64,000 bases of DNA, taken from assembly GCF_009601055.1 (NCBI RefSeq), contig NZ_WITI01000004.1, positions 62,001 to 126,000 of the forward strand. The letters run 5' to 3'. The stretch's first letter is position 1. The number at the start of each line of letters is the position of its first letter. This DNA is from Lactococcus sp. dk101. GTDB lineage: Bacteria > Bacillota > Bacilli > Lactobacillales > Streptococcaceae. The position numbers and the translations under genes were made by a program. Shown here piece by piece: positions 52,219 to 61,892 of this stretch. The notes under the pieces are model-generated. The model ran no database searches, was not told the origin of the DNA, and saw only the letters and a list, made by a program, of their open reading frames with translations.

Positions 52219-55047
52219 TCAAAGTGGAACAGATACAGAACCACTTAGTTTATATCCGTTTGTTACCGAAGCGGAACGTGCAAAATAGATTGAACCGTCC
52301 GCAGTACCATTTACATTTGCTGGATAGGAAGCAAACACACCACTTGGAGCGGTTGCCATAACTCCCATTAAATATCTTAAATCTAGTCCTGCAATCTGCG
52401 CCATTTTTGTGTTTGTGTTTTCACCCAATGTTGGAACATTGACGGCGTATGCCCTAAGATAAAATACACCATTCAGAATTTGATATTTCAAGTTTCCGCT
52501 AAAACCATTTGAGAAGTTAGTTATATCGACCCAACCATCTGTATCTGTTGCCCGTTTCAATGGAACATTTGTAACAATATTTGTCCCGTCAAAATACAAT
52601 GAACCGTGCCCCTTGTAAGGCTCTGTGGGGTGCATATCTCCTTCACTGTCTACGGTTGCCGTTGCGGAATTTATAAAGCCAATCCCGCTCCCGCTATAAG
52701 ATGTTTGAACATAGCGTCCGCTTGCATTTCCAATTGCTCCTGCGTTTTGGGTATCTGTGAAAATTATCAGGCCATCTGGCGTTGTTTTAACATATCCCCA
52801 ATCAATCCCCGCTGTAGATTTCAATCCGATTTTTTGATTGACTTCTTCTAAATCCAAATCAAGTACAGCTTTCGATTGAACTCCTGTTGCTGAGTTGTTG
52901 TAATAAGTATAATCAATTAGAGAATATATTTTCCCCGTGTGTACTTCCCCCAAATTTGAAGTGATCGCAGACAAATTATCCGTATTTATATTTGCAGCGA
53001 CAATTTGATAGGTTTTCCATTTTGATCCGTCATAGATATATTGTTCATTTGGTTTTATTATTACACCACCAACCGTTGTATTGCTAGTCCCTGTGTATTG
53101 CCACATCATGCCTGCATATTTGCTAGTTGGCTCGGTTTCACTTTGAGTTACACCAGTTGGACTTCCTGCGGGACCAATCTCTCCGTCTTTACCTTGAAGT
53201 CCTGTGTCGCCTTTCAATGCAAGGCTATAAGAAAATATTTGGTTGATGGTTAGTCCGCCAGTGGTTACAGGAATTGTAATGCTCCCACTTTTTGTAGTTA
53301 AAGTTGTTGCGACTGTAAAAGTAACCGTTACTTTTGTTGTGCCATTATTTGAGACAACCGCACTCATTCCAGTTGGTAATCCCGAAAGAGTTCCAATGGT
53401 AACGCTTAGTGGAGTAACACCTTGGTAAGCTGTAATATCAGTTGCAGTTGTCGTTGCAATAGCGCTTGTTTCGTTAGCCGCTATCGTTATAGCTTCATTT
53501 GACAAAAATACTGAAATGCCGTTTTTGCCGTCAGCTCCTGTTTTTCCATTTGCACCATCATTAATATTAGTAATTGTAACTTCCTTGCGACCAACCACTT
53601 GCCCATTAATTGTAGCCTCGTAACTGTACACAGCAGTATCTGACGCCGTTGAAGCTTCTACCGTTAAATATTGACCAGTACCGATTGAATTGCCGTTCTT
53701 GAACCATTCGTAACTATCTGCGATTGTTTCTGTTAGTGCGGACCCTTTGTAAAGTTGAGCACGAAGCATGGTATTTGAAGGAACCGCATTATTCTTGAAT
53801 TGAACACCATTGTCCGTTCTCAATTCTAAGCGGTAGGGTGTTGCCGCCTCGACTAGTGCTTGAAACTGAGAAAGGCCTGTATCAGATACTTTGCTTTGGA
53901 GTTTGACATAGTTAGAAAGCGTTAATTTATTATTTGAAGGATTTGTCGTACTCAACTCGATTTCTGAAACTCTTGCTTGTAGAAGTAACCCACCCGCAAA
54001 GTTATCGTCTTGAACCTTGATGGTATCCCCGATACCCAGTCCATAGTCAGAACTAAGCAAGCTACTTGATGCGATCACATCGTAAGTGAGTTCTGGATAA
54101 GCATACTGTGCAAACTGGCTTAAAGCATAAGTCTTGAGCGTATTCACATCCTTAGCCTCAATCGTAAAATCTTTTCTCGTATAATTGGTTCCACCGTCAT
54201 CTGTTGTTAAAGAAGGGTACATTTGAGCAGAGATCGGATTTCGTGCGGTCATATCACCTGCTTTTTTTATGACTTCGATGTCTCCATTCGCGTTCTTCTT
54301 CGTGAAACTCAAACTCTTCCAATTGACTTTGTTCGCACTGTCATAAACAGTTGTCGCATTGAACAGAGTCTCTTTACTGCTGGTTCGTGTAACACCGGTC
54401 ACATTTTTCCCGTAGGTCAACGTGACATCCGTTCGGATTGAACCGACTCCTTGCGTTGAGAGCCCATCTCCTTCTTGATAAAGATTAAGGATAACTGCTT
54501 TCAATGTCCCATCTGAATTAAGCTGAGTGATAAACTCAAATTCCGCATCAAAAGAACTCACCAGAGACAAGAGACGTGCAGTTACCGTTTCCTCACTGTC
54601 AAAATGAAGCGTAAGGAGTTTTGAAGAGACTTCATTAACCCCAATTCGTATGCCTGCCCACTCCATAAGACCGAGCTGTTCAATATACCATTTGATAGAA
54701 TGAGCGACGGTATTGCTTAGTGCTTTTGCCTGACCATTAAGTATCTTAAGTGTCAGGTTATAACAACTTAATGAAATCGTCGTATCATTTTCAACGCATT
54801 CTAAAATAGTAAAAAGTTGGTCGTTTCCTTTTTCATCTTTGAAAGATAGAGAACATTGATCTGTGATTAAATCCGCATCGGGATGTCGACTCCCATTCAC
54901 AAACTTCTTGATTTCAACATTGAACGTTGCGGCGGCTTGCTTTAAATAACGATGCCATAAATCGCTCGTATAATGAAGGGCTTTAGGTAATTCATTATTC
55001 AGTACTGCGATATATGTCATGTCTTTTCCGTGAACATTAATTTCCAT
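52219..55047 (-). CDS. Phage tail-associated protein / receptor-binding tail spike
   Basis: 942 residues from the start at 55047 (MEINVHGKDMTYIAVL), which overlaps the Dit stop by 1 nt (TAATG). The first ~380 residues are a baseplate Tal-type domain (prophage tail endopeptidase-like family). About 405-500 forms an Ig-like domain, followed by a short collagen-like stretch (GADGKNG and later GLQGKDGEIGPAG), a second beta domain and a C-terminal ~200-residue module rich in beta strands (YLMGVMATAPSGVFASYPANVNGTADG) that probably binds the cell-surface saccharide. I see no clear muramidase or peptidase motif. Confidence 0.85.
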   Translation of the reverse strand: MEINVHGKDMTYIAVLNNELPKALHYTSDLWHRYLKQAAATFNVEIKKFVNGSRHPDADLITDQCSLSFKDEKGNDQLFTILECVENDTTISLSCYNLTLKILNGQAKALSNTVAHSIKWYIEQLGLMEWAGIRIGVNEVSSKLLTLHFDSEETVTARLLSLVSSFDAEFEFITQLNSDGTLKAVILNLYQEGDGLSTQGVGSIRTDVTLTYGKNVTGVTRTSSKETLFNATTVYDSANKVNWKSLSFTKKNANGDIEVIKKAGDMTARNPISAQMYPSLTTDDGGTNYTRKDFTIEAKDVNTLKTYALSQFAQYAYPELTYDVIASSSLLSSDYGLGIGDTIKVQDDNFAGGLLLQARVSEIELSTTNPSNNKLTLSNYVKLQSKVSDTGLSQFQALVEAATPYRLELRTDNGVQFKNNAVPSNTMLRAQLYKGSALTETIADSYEWFKNGNSIGTGQYLTVEASTASDTAVYSYEATINGQVVGRKEVTITNINDGANGKTGADGKNGISVFLSNEAITIAANETSAIATTTATDITAYQGVTPLSVTIGTLSGLPTGMSAVVSNNGTTKVTVTFTVATTLTTKSGSITIPVTTGGLTINQIFSYSLALKGDTGLQGKDGEIGPAGSPTGVTQSETEPTSKYAGMMWQYTGTSNTTVGGVIIKPNEQYIYDGSKWKTYQIVAANINTDNLSAITSNLGEVHTGKIYSLIDYTYYNNSATGVQSKAVLDLDLEEVNQKIGLKSTAGIDWGYVKTTPDGLIIFTDTQNAGAIGNASGRYVQTSYSGSGIGFINSATATVDSEGDMHPTEPYKGHGSLYFDGTNIVTNVPLKRATDTDGWVDITNFSNGFSGNLKYQILNGVFYLRAYAVNVPTLGENTNTKMAQIAGLDLRYLMGVMATAPSGVFASYPANVNGTADGSIYFARSASVTNGYKLSGSVSVPL

Positions 55048-56570
55048 TATAAATAGCGTTCCTCCCATTCGAGTTGTAAATCCAATGCTGATGTCAGCCA
55101 GTCTGAACCTGAAATGAGAAGCTCACTCTCACCAGGGGGGATGGAGAAAAAGCTTGACCCATTGACCTTCAAATCCATAGCTGGGCGGTCATCAAGATAG
55201 ATTTTCCCTGCTTCCATATCCGCTTGAAGGACAGAACCGGCTTTAAAGCGGTTGGGAATGTCACTCCACATTTGAACGTTCGTTTTTTGAAGCCAAATTC
55301 TTCGAAGTGCCATGTTCCCCATTTTAGGCGCTGTTCCATACGCTCCCAGTTCCACATGAATTTTAGTAACTTTGGCATCCTTCAATTCCGGAAGATTAAG
55401 GGTGTACTTTTTACCGTTATATAACCACCCGAGCTGTGCACCTTGTTTGGTCATTTCCGCATGGCCTTGGGTATGGAAAAAGCCAGGGTTTAATTTCACA
55501 TTGACCCCATGCGCTTCAAATGTTGGACGTGTACTATAAGAGATGAACTGCCCCACATTATCAACATCCTGATAATAAAAATTAACAGTCGCCTTATTAT
55601 TAGTGGCACTCGTTTTAGAAATGGCATACCCCATGACCACATTATCATTATCATCCGTAAGCATGACATGAAGATAGCCCATTTGTTTAATACTTCCTGT
55701 TTCAAAGACGGCATTAAAATTAGTAATGAAAGAACTTGCACCTAAATTTCCATTGCTATCTTTCGGAAGAACAAACTCCCAAGCCCCTTGATGCCAACCT
55801 GTCCCAGTCCCAGCATTAGCTAAACGAAGTCCATCTGTTTGATAAGCGATTGTACCATTATTTGGACGATTGGTACCGGCTAGGGCATATTGTCGTGTTG
55901 TGGCTTTGAAGTCTGCATAGTCAGACGATACATTTTTTACTGCATTCAAAAACAATTCACTTTTAATAAGGTCGACCCCATCAACTTCTGCCACGTTTCC
56001 CATTTCAAGAATACCGTTCTCACCAACAATACGAACAAAACCATTTTCATCAGCTGTGGATACTTTAGCACGAAGATAAGCAGGTAATGTTCCCTTATTG
56101 TTAATGCTTATTGTCGCAGAACCATTCGTGTTGCTTGTTATTTCCCCAAGCGCTCCGCCTGAATTAGAATTGTTCAGCACATTAGTGAAACTCGAACCCC
56201 CATAGCCAGAAGGGACTAAAAAGGTGATTTTTCCATAACCATAATCAAACCCTTCGTCAAAACTAACTTCTCCATCCACAACCGCTTGATAGATAATATT
56301 TGGTTCATCACTAAAGCTTAAATCAACTGGCTTATCTTTATTAAGAAAAAAAGCAACCTTTCTACGCAATTCAGCTAAATTTTTGGAAGAACCTTCAAAA
56401 TAAAAATCAACGCTTATCTTCTTAGAATCAATGGTGTTAGAGATAAAATCTTTATCATCCAGGATATTTGACCATCCCGAACCGATATGTCGTGCAACCC
56501 CAGTAAATCCAGTAACAATTTCTGCTAAATCCTCACCATCGTAATAAACAGAAAAATATTTTTTACTCAA
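55047..56570 (-). CDS. Distal tail protein (Dit), extended form
   Basis: 507 residues, about twice a classical Dit. The N-terminal belt domain (1-125: KYFSVYYDGEDLAEIVTGF...RRKVAFFLNKD) is standard; it is followed by a long insertion (about 225-410) with a carbohydrate-binding-module look, and a C-terminal galectin-like segment (LKVNGSSFFSIPPGESELLISG). Extended Dits carry such modules for extra host binding. Starts within an ATGA overlap with the tape-measure gene. Confidence 0.87.
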   Translation of the reverse strand: MSKKYFSVYYDGEDLAEIVTGFTGVARHIGSGWSNILDDKDFISNTIDSKKISVDFYFEGSSKNLAELRRKVAFFLNKDKPVDLSFSDEPNIIYQAVVDGEVSFDEGFDYGYGKITFLVPSGYGGSSFTNVLNNSNSGGALGEITSNTNGSATISINNKGTLPAYLRAKVSTADENGFVRIVGENGILEMGNVAEVDGVDLIKSELFLNAVKNVSSDYADFKATTRQYALAGTNRPNNGTIAYQTDGLRLANAGTGTGWHQGAWEFVLPKDSNGNLGASSFITNFNAVFETGSIKQMGYLHVMLTDDNDNVVMGYAISKTSATNNKATVNFYYQDVDNVGQFISYSTRPTFEAHGVNVKLNPGFFHTQGHAEMTKQGAQLGWLYNGKKYTLNLPELKDAKVTKIHVELGAYGTAPKMGNMALRRIWLQKTNVQMWSDIPNRFKAGSVLQADMEAGKIYLDDRPAMDLKVNGSSFFSIPPGESELLISGSDWLTSALDLQLEWEERYL

Positions 56571-59413
56571 GTGGTCCTCCCTTCTAAAATATTCATAATG
56601 CTTGTATTTTTAGCCTGTTCCTTAGTAACAAGTGGTGTTGCCCTTTTTGTCACGTCCTGTAAATCAAGGACAGCGACTACTGGACGGTTGGCGAGTTCTT
56701 TTGTGGCGCTGACCAATTCATTTAACTTACTTAAAAGAGCCTGTTGGCTATTGCTCATTTGGTTTGAAACGGCATCTTCAACATAGCCCATCAAATCACT
56801 TAATGGTGCGACTGCTTCTTTTCCAGCTTCCCCACCGACCATCAATGAATTGCCATTTTGTCCAAAAACGGTAGGTTTTGTTAAGATACCGCCTTTGGCA
56901 AACCAATCCACGCTTAATTTAGGAACAGAAGGTGGATTTAAGCTAAAGCTTCCATTCAATTTAAAATGAGGAAGCTTAGGCATTGAAATACTTGGAAATT
57001 TAAGCTGTAAGCCACTAAAGAAACCTTTAATTGTATCAATCACTCGTGAAACAGTGTTTTTTGCGGCTTCAATAGGTGTCGTGATTGCGGATTTAACGCC
57101 ATTCCAAACACTTGTGGTAGTTGACTTGATGCTATTGAAAGCATTTGAAACGTTACTTTTAATCCCATTGAATATGCCTGAAGCTGTGCTGGAAATCCCA
57201 TTCCAAATGCCACTTAAAGTCCCACTAATACTTTGCCAAATTCCTGAAATAAAAGACGATAAGGCAGTAAAAACAGAGGTCGCCACTAACTTGATTCCAT
57301 TCCAAATCCCTGTAAGAAAAGAAACAATCCCTTGCCAAATTGAAATTGCGACCGTTGAAATAGAATTCCAAACGCTCGACAATACAGCGAATATTGTGTT
57401 CCAAACTTCTGAAACTTTTGAGGAAATACTATTCCAAATCCCACTAAAGAAATCTATAATTGGAGAAAAGATTGTATTTGCCAGTGTGGCTATCGCATCC
57501 CAATAAACTTGAAGCAAGGAAGTAATCACAAGCCATATTCCGTCGATTACCGACTGAATGGTCATAAAAATAACCGTAATCACGTTAATGATTGGTGAAA
57601 AGATATCTGTTGCCTTTGTCACAATTCCTTGCCACAAATCGCCCAAGAAAGAAGTGATATTATTCCAAGTGTCCTCGGTAACCTGCTTAATTCCATCCCA
57701 AAGTGAACCTAACCACTCTGAAAAACCGTTCCATTTGTCACTCAACCACTCTGTAATGGAACCCCAATTTTGAACCGCAGTAATAATGCCTGAAATGACT
57801 GCGATAATACCAGCAATAACGCCAATCACAATACCAACGGTAGAGCCAAATAGAGCGAAAATGGCTACAATTCCAGCAATAATCGGTGCAAGAACCGTCA
57901 CAACTGCAACGATACCACCGAAAGATTCGATAAAGGTTTTGACTGGTCCAGGTAAATCATTAAAAGCACTCATCATGTCGCCTAGAAAATTAATGACGGG
58001 CATCAAAGCATTTAAAATATCCGTTCCAATAGGCAAAAGTGCGGTTTGAATTTCGTTCAAGGCCGACTGCCAATCTTGAGAGGCGGTCTTTTTTGTAGCC
58101 TCATCGAGTTTCCCATTCACATTGTCAAATTCCTTGCCAATATTAAATAGAGAACTCCCTGCTTTTATCCCCAAATCTTCAAATTGTGAAGACAAGGCAG
58201 ACAAGGCAGCTTGCTTTTCACTCGGCGTCATCTTATTAAGGTCTTTTTGAATGGATTGTGCCACATCCGCAACGGTTGCTTTGCCTTTTTTCCACTCTTG
58301 AAAAGAAGTTTGTGTGGCTTTGCTAAACGTCCCCATATTTGCTTCAAAAGAGCCATCACCCAATCGAATTTGGAGTTCTTTTACGGCATCCGCAACCTTA
58401 TCGGTATTCATTGCCCCATTATCCAAGCCATTTTTCATAATGGAAAGCATATCTTGAGCACTAAAACCTGCTTGTTGAAAGAGGGGGGAGTACTCATTGA
58501 GCGTATCCATAAAGTCATCAGATGAGTTTAAGCCATTTTTATAACCATCCGCAATGAGATCAAATGCTGATTTGGCATCCAAACCAAAGGCATTCATCAG
58601 CTGTTGCGTACCCTTGACATTTTCTTTAACATCCGTCCCGGTACGCTCACTAAGTGTAATCACTTGCGAAGTCAGCTTTGCCAAACTTGTATTATCTAGC
58701 TCCGAAAAAGCTTGCTTCATCGTTGCAGTCGCATCTGTTGCCTCATCGATGGAATCCGTTACACCCGACTCAAAGACTTCTTGCGCAACGCCCTTAAGTT
58801 CTTCAAGTGCTTTTCCGCTTAAATTAGTATTGGCATAAAACTTGCCATAACTCTCATCTGTTTCAAGTGCAAACTCTTTGGCCGCATCTCCAACTTCAAT
58901 TATTTTTTCGCCAACCGCAGAGATTTGGTCCGCAGCCTCAATGAGCACACCACCTTTGATGCCAGTCGCAACAGTATCGACAGACTCAGATAAATCGTCC
59001 ATCTTTCCGCCAAGCCCTTTGGTTGACTCGCCAGCACCTTCGCTTTTTGTTTCGACGTCATTTAGCGCGCTAGTATAATGCGAAAGTTTCCCTTCAGTGG
59101 CGACAACTTCACGTTGAAAGGCACGATATTGTTCTTCGCCAATGTCTCCATTTTGAAGTTGACGTTCCACATCTGCTTGAGCGCCTTTCAACCCATCAAG
59201 CTTTTTTGTTGTGATTTCAACTTGTTTAGAAAGAAGCTGTTGTTTTTGAGCAACCAATTCCACATTACTCGGATTAAGCTTTAAAAGTCGTTCAACATCG
59301 CGCAACTCGCTATTAACAGAACTTGACTGTTTACCAATGTCTTTAAGTCCATTGGCGACACCTGTGGTATCTGCGCCAATCGCAATCGTAATCCCACTGA
59401 TTTTTTTTGCCAT
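56567..59413 (-). CDS. Tail tape-measure protein
   Basis: 948 residues. N-terminal coiled coil (about 1-110), a helical region with phage tail-tape-measure signature (QLMNAFGLDAKSAFDLIADGYKNGLNSSDDFMDTL, about 265-300), hydrophobic segments near 490-545, and a repeat region (about 560-770) of W-N-G/W-Q-G-I units of roughly 22 residues. It sets tail length and may help DNA cross the membrane. GGAG precedes the start, which lies inside the gpGT reading frame. Confidence 0.92.
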   Translation of the reverse strand: MAKKISGITIAIGADTTGVANGLKDIGKQSSSVNSELRDVERLLKLNPSNVELVAQKQQLLSKQVEITTKKLDGLKGAQADVERQLQNGDIGEEQYRAFQREVVATEGKLSHYTSALNDVETKSEGAGESTKGLGGKMDDLSESVDTVATGIKGGVLIEAADQISAVGEKIIEVGDAAKEFALETDESYGKFYANTNLSGKALEELKGVAQEVFESGVTDSIDEATDATATMKQAFSELDNTSLAKLTSQVITLSERTGTDVKENVKGTQQLMNAFGLDAKSAFDLIADGYKNGLNSSDDFMDTLNEYSPLFQQAGFSAQDMLSIMKNGLDNGAMNTDKVADAVKELQIRLGDGSFEANMGTFSKATQTSFQEWKKGKATVADVAQSIQKDLNKMTPSEKQAALSALSSQFEDLGIKAGSSLFNIGKEFDNVNGKLDEATKKTASQDWQSALNEIQTALLPIGTDILNALMPVINFLGDMMSAFNDLPGPVKTFIESFGGIVAVVTVLAPIIAGIVAIFALFGSTVGIVIGVIAGIIAVISGIITAVQNWGSITEWLSDKWNGFSEWLGSLWDGIKQVTEDTWNNITSFLGDLWQGIVTKATDIFSPIINVITVIFMTIQSVIDGIWLVITSLLQVYWDAIATLANTIFSPIIDFFSGIWNSISSKVSEVWNTIFAVLSSVWNSISTVAISIWQGIVSFLTGIWNGIKLVATSVFTALSSFISGIWQSISGTLSGIWNGISSTASGIFNGIKSNVSNAFNSIKSTTTSVWNGVKSAITTPIEAAKNTVSRVIDTIKGFFSGLQLKFPSISMPKLPHFKLNGSFSLNPPSVPKLSVDWFAKGGILTKPTVFGQNGNSLMVGGEAGKEAVAPLSDLMGYVEDAVSNQMSNSQQALLSKLNELVSATKELANRPVVAVLDLQDVTKRATPLVTKEQAKNTSIMNILEGRTT

Positions 59414-59425
59414 GTCTTCTCCTTT

Positions 59426-59640
59426 CTAGAACAAGTCGAAATCTTTTTGACTGGCTTTGCGTTTCTTTTCTTTTTCTGGATTGTTATAGTCAATCCATTC
59501 TTGAATGAAATCAAGACAATCACCGATGTCCATGAGTTGCATTTCTTCACTTGAAAGGCCAACTTGTTTACAAATTAAAAGGAACGACTCTACCGTGAGA
59601 ATTTCACTGCTAGAGTCTGTTCCTGTTTCTACTTTTTTTT
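59426..59640 (-). CDS. Tail assembly chaperone T-part, made by -1 frameshift (gpGT)
   Basis: In the -1 frame relative to the gpG gene an open frame runs from the A8 tract at 59640-59633 to a TAG at 59428-59426, encoding about 70 residues (KVETGTDSSSEILTVESFLL ... QEWIDYNNPEKEKKRK). The A8 tract just before the gpG stop fits the slippery heptamer AAAAAAA. The fused gpG-T product helps assemble the tape measure and tail tube, as in lambda-like siphophages. It has no start or ribosome site of its own. Confidence 0.85.
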
Positions 59641-59988
59641 AGATTGAATAGAATGAGCAATCAAATCTTGAAGCTCAGTTGAAAAGGAATCAATAGGAAG
59701 GCTGTCTAAACTGTCCAACCACTCCAATGGTTCCGGAAGGGATGCATCCGCCGTTTTTGCATAGATCCACACGAAATTATAGAGCAGGGTCAAGTCAAGT
59801 GTCGCTAAGCTTTCCCAACTTACATCAGACAAGTCAAATTTACCTTCTGAACCTGTATCTAATGATTTAGCGAGTTTCATCAAATCCCCAAAATAGTCTG
59901 TATGAAATTGCATTTTATAACGCAAGGGCGTTGCGGCATTAGAAGCCAACCGAATTTTTACTTCTCCTGTATCAATTGTTTTTTCCAT
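59629..59988 (-). CDS. Tail assembly chaperone gpG
   Basis: 119 residues, small helical protein between the major tail protein and tape measure, the invariable place of gpG. It ends in a run of lysines (SIQSKKK) encoded by the A8 slippery tract, directly before the TAG stop. A fraction of ribosomes is expected to shift to the -1 frame and make gpGT. Confidence 0.87.
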   Translation of the reverse strand: MEKTIDTGEVKIRLASNAATPLRYKMQFHTDYFGDLMKLAKSLDTGSEGKFDLSDVSWESLATLDLTLLYNFVWIYAKTADASLPEPLEWLDSLDSLPIDSFSTELQDLIAHSIQSKKK

Positions 59989-59997
59989 CTTTTATTC

Positions 59998-60573
59998 TCA
60001 CACACTCACTTTCTCATACACTTTGTTAAACCAACCATCATAAACTGAAGCCTCTGTATCAGGGCGTGTTTTGGTTTTAACCGCTTTATCTGATGGACGT
60101 GGTCCCGCAGTAAATGTTAATTCAGTCGTGTTAGGGTCCCCGCTGTCTTTTGTCGTTGAGCCTACGGTTGGTCGAGTGGCTGAACAATTGTAAAGGACGT
60201 GACGTGTGGCATGTTCATCCCCTTCAAATTGGAACATCAAAGCAAATGGACTGGTCCCTGTATTCGAATATTCTGTTTGTACGCCATCTTCAAGAACTTC
60301 CCCAAGAATCGCTGTCGCGAAATCATCAGGGATGAGTGCAGACGTTAAAGTCCCATCATACCCTTGGTTATTGCTGCTTACAAAGTAGTCAATGTTATCT
60401 GCTTTGAATTTAATCAAATCACCACTTGGTTCAAGGGAAAGTTCCACTGCCCCTGGCCATTTTTTGGGCGTTTCATAAGTGGTTTTACCACTCGTTAAAT
60501 CTTGTGTTGCTTTAGCATAGTAGACATTTTCTAAACCAAATTCAACTTTATTTTTTTTCGTTTCTTCTGCCAT
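59998..60573 (-). CDS. Major tail protein
   Basis: 191 residues from the start at 60573 (MAEETKKNKVEFGLENVYYA), which follows GGAGG; 19 upstream codons in the open frame are rejected. The pattern (GLENVYYAKATQD..., GAVELSLEPSGD, FKADNIDYF, GYDGTLTSALIPDDF, FALMFQFEGD, YNCSATRP) fits the phi13-type major tail tube protein. It lies between the tail completion genes and gpG. Confidence 0.9.
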   Translation of the reverse strand: MAEETKKNKVEFGLENVYYAKATQDLTSGKTTYETPKKWPGAVELSLEPSGDLIKFKADNIDYFVSSNNQGYDGTLTSALIPDDFATAILGEVLEDGVQTEYSNTGTSPFALMFQFEGDEHATRHVLYNCSATRPTVGSTTKDSGDPNTTELTFTAGPRPSDKAVKTKTRPDTEASVYDGWFNKVYEKVSV

Positions 60574-60589
60574 TCTTTTCCTCCAATGA

Positions 60590-60907
60590 TTAAATATTGA
60601 TTTCGTAAGCTCTGAGGTACATTTTTTCACTATCTAGATAGCTTTCATACACCTCGTAGACGAGTTTATTTTGATCTAATAAATTTTCTAATTTTTCCTC
60701 TTCTCGAACATTCTTCAAATTAGAGTAGAGTTCAATCGTAACGCTTTTATTTTTCGCGTAAATTTGATTATCAGCCTTAAACCCATTTTCTTCATCGATA
60801 TAATAAAGCAAATAGGGTAAAGCGGGTACTTGACCTGTCGCCCATTGACGATAGCCTACTTTAAGTTTTGTTTGATCGAGGATATTTTTTAATTCTCCTA
60901 ATGTCAC
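60590..60907 (-). CDS. Tail completion / tail terminator-like protein
   Basis: 105 residues, directly upstream of the major tail protein and overlapping the HK97 gp10-like gene by 4 nt. Its alpha/beta pattern (GYRQWATGQVPALPYLLYYIDEENGF ... TIELYSNLKN) and location match tail terminator proteins of siphophages, which cap the tail tube. Confidence 0.75.
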   Translation of the reverse strand: MTLGELKNILDQTKLKVGYRQWATGQVPALPYLLYYIDEENGFKADNQIYAKNKSVTIELYSNLKNVREEEKLENLLDQNKLVYEVYESYLDSEKMYLRAYEINI

Positions 60908-61272
60908 TGACTCAACCTCTTTTCTAGTTTCCGAATGAAATTAGCCACCAAATCTTCTTCGACTGGTGCAATATGGACTTGAGCCGCAACCCGTCCACCA
61001 TCTCTTTTGGCATGTCCTTTCTCAAGTAAATGTGTGAGACTTGCAGTAGGAGATTTTTGATAGATGATTTGATCATCGTTTTTCAAGGTTTTTGACGTCC
61101 AGTTTTTTGCGTAGTCTCCTGTTCGTTGAGGACTTCTTGCTTTCAAGGCTTGTACGCCTTCTTTTGCGACTTCCTTTTTGATGGTATTAACATCATCAAT
61201 AGCCTCTTTCGTCCAATTGCGAACTTCCTTTTCAATCGCTTTGGATAATTCATTAATGGAAATCTTATTGAC
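60904..61272 (-). CDS. HK97 gp10-like head-tail protein
   Basis: 122 residues from the start at 61272 (MVNKISINELSKAIEKEVR). The pattern TKEAIDDVNTIKKEVAKEGVQALKARSPQRTGDYAKNWTSK and HLLEKGHAKRDGGRV is diagnostic of the gp10 family of head-tail joining proteins. It overlaps the adaptor gene upstream by 8 nt. Confidence 0.88.
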   Translation of the reverse strand, partial: VNKISINELSKAIEKEVRNWTKEAIDDVNTIKKEVAKEGVQALKARSPQRTGDYAKNWTSKTLKNDDQIIYQKSPTASLTHLLEKGHAKRDGGRVAAQVHIAPVEEDLVANFIRKLEKRLSQ

Positions 61273-61579
61273 CATTAGTATCACCAACTTTCAAGCGACA
61301 AACCAGCTCTAAGATTTCATTATTCACCTTGTAATGACGAACAACAGAAAGCCGTTGCCCTTGGTAGATTAAATTTTGCTCACCATTGTATTCAAAGGGA
61401 TGAATGACTAAGGTGTAAGCCACTTCAATGCCCGACTGCCCTGCTTGATAGAATTCTGCACGGTTCATTGGTTTTTCATAACCTAAAACGATGATCGCTG
61501 TTGTCGTAGGGATTTGTTGGCCAAGTTCATCTTCAGTAAAGCCGGACGAAGAAAGCAATGTTATTTCTTCATCCCACAT
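61265..61579 (-). CDS. Head-tail adaptor (head closure) protein
   Basis: 104 residues (MWDEEITLLSSSGFTEDELGQ ... NRAEFYQAGQSGIEVAYTLVIHPFEYNGE), the SPP1 gp16-like head-closure pattern. It overlaps the upstream connector gene by 11 nt. Confidence 0.82.
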   Translation of the reverse strand: MWDEEITLLSSSGFTEDELGQQIPTTTAIIVLGYEKPMNRAEFYQAGQSGIEVAYTLVIHPFEYNGEQNLIYQGQRLSVVRHYKVNNEILELVCRLKVGDTNGQ

Positions 61580-61850
61580 CTGCTTTACCTCGATATTTGA
61601 TGATGAGATTGCGCAAGCGGTATTCTAAGTTACGAGGAATATCTCCAGCACCTTGGTGGCTATATCTGAAAACCGATAAGTCCACCACAAACATGACGTG
61701 CTCATCGTTATCAAGGTCAAGAGAAATGCCTTTGTTTTCCTCTAACTCATCCCAAACCCCACTGATGATTTTCTTTAGTAATTCATCCCTCACCGTTGAT
61801 GAATAGCCCAGTGACGCTTTCACAAGCGGTAAAAGGTCTTCTTTTGTCAT
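61569..61850 (-). CDS. Head-tail connector protein (gp6/gp15-like)
   Basis: 93 residues, helical (MTKEDLLPLVKASLGYSSTVRDELLKKIISGVWDEL), matching phage DNA-packaging/connector proteins that sit below the portal. It is preceded by AAAGGAG and by a terminator-like hairpin after the capsid gene. Confidence 0.82.
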   Translation of the reverse strand: MTKEDLLPLVKASLGYSSTVRDELLKKIISGVWDELEENKGISLDLDNDEHVMFVVDLSVFRYSHQGAGDIPRNLEYRLRNLIIKYRGKADVG

Positions 61851-61863
61851 CTCGTCTCCTTTC

Positions 61864-61888
61864 TAAAAAAAGCGAGCTTTCGCCCGCC
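61864..61888 (-). terminator. Partial terminator after the capsid gene
   Basis: GCGGGC-GAAA-GCTCGC stem (61882-61887/61872-61877) with one G-U pair and a seven-T tail inside the late operon. Likely an attenuator that keeps capsid mRNA in excess. Confidence 0.75.
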
Positions 61889-61892
61889 TTTC

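Noticed and set aside
59281-59562. 93-codon minus-strand ORF overlapping the start of the tape-measure gene
   Set aside because: It is a shadow frame; the real coding frame here is the -1 frameshift T part of gpGT ending at 59426.
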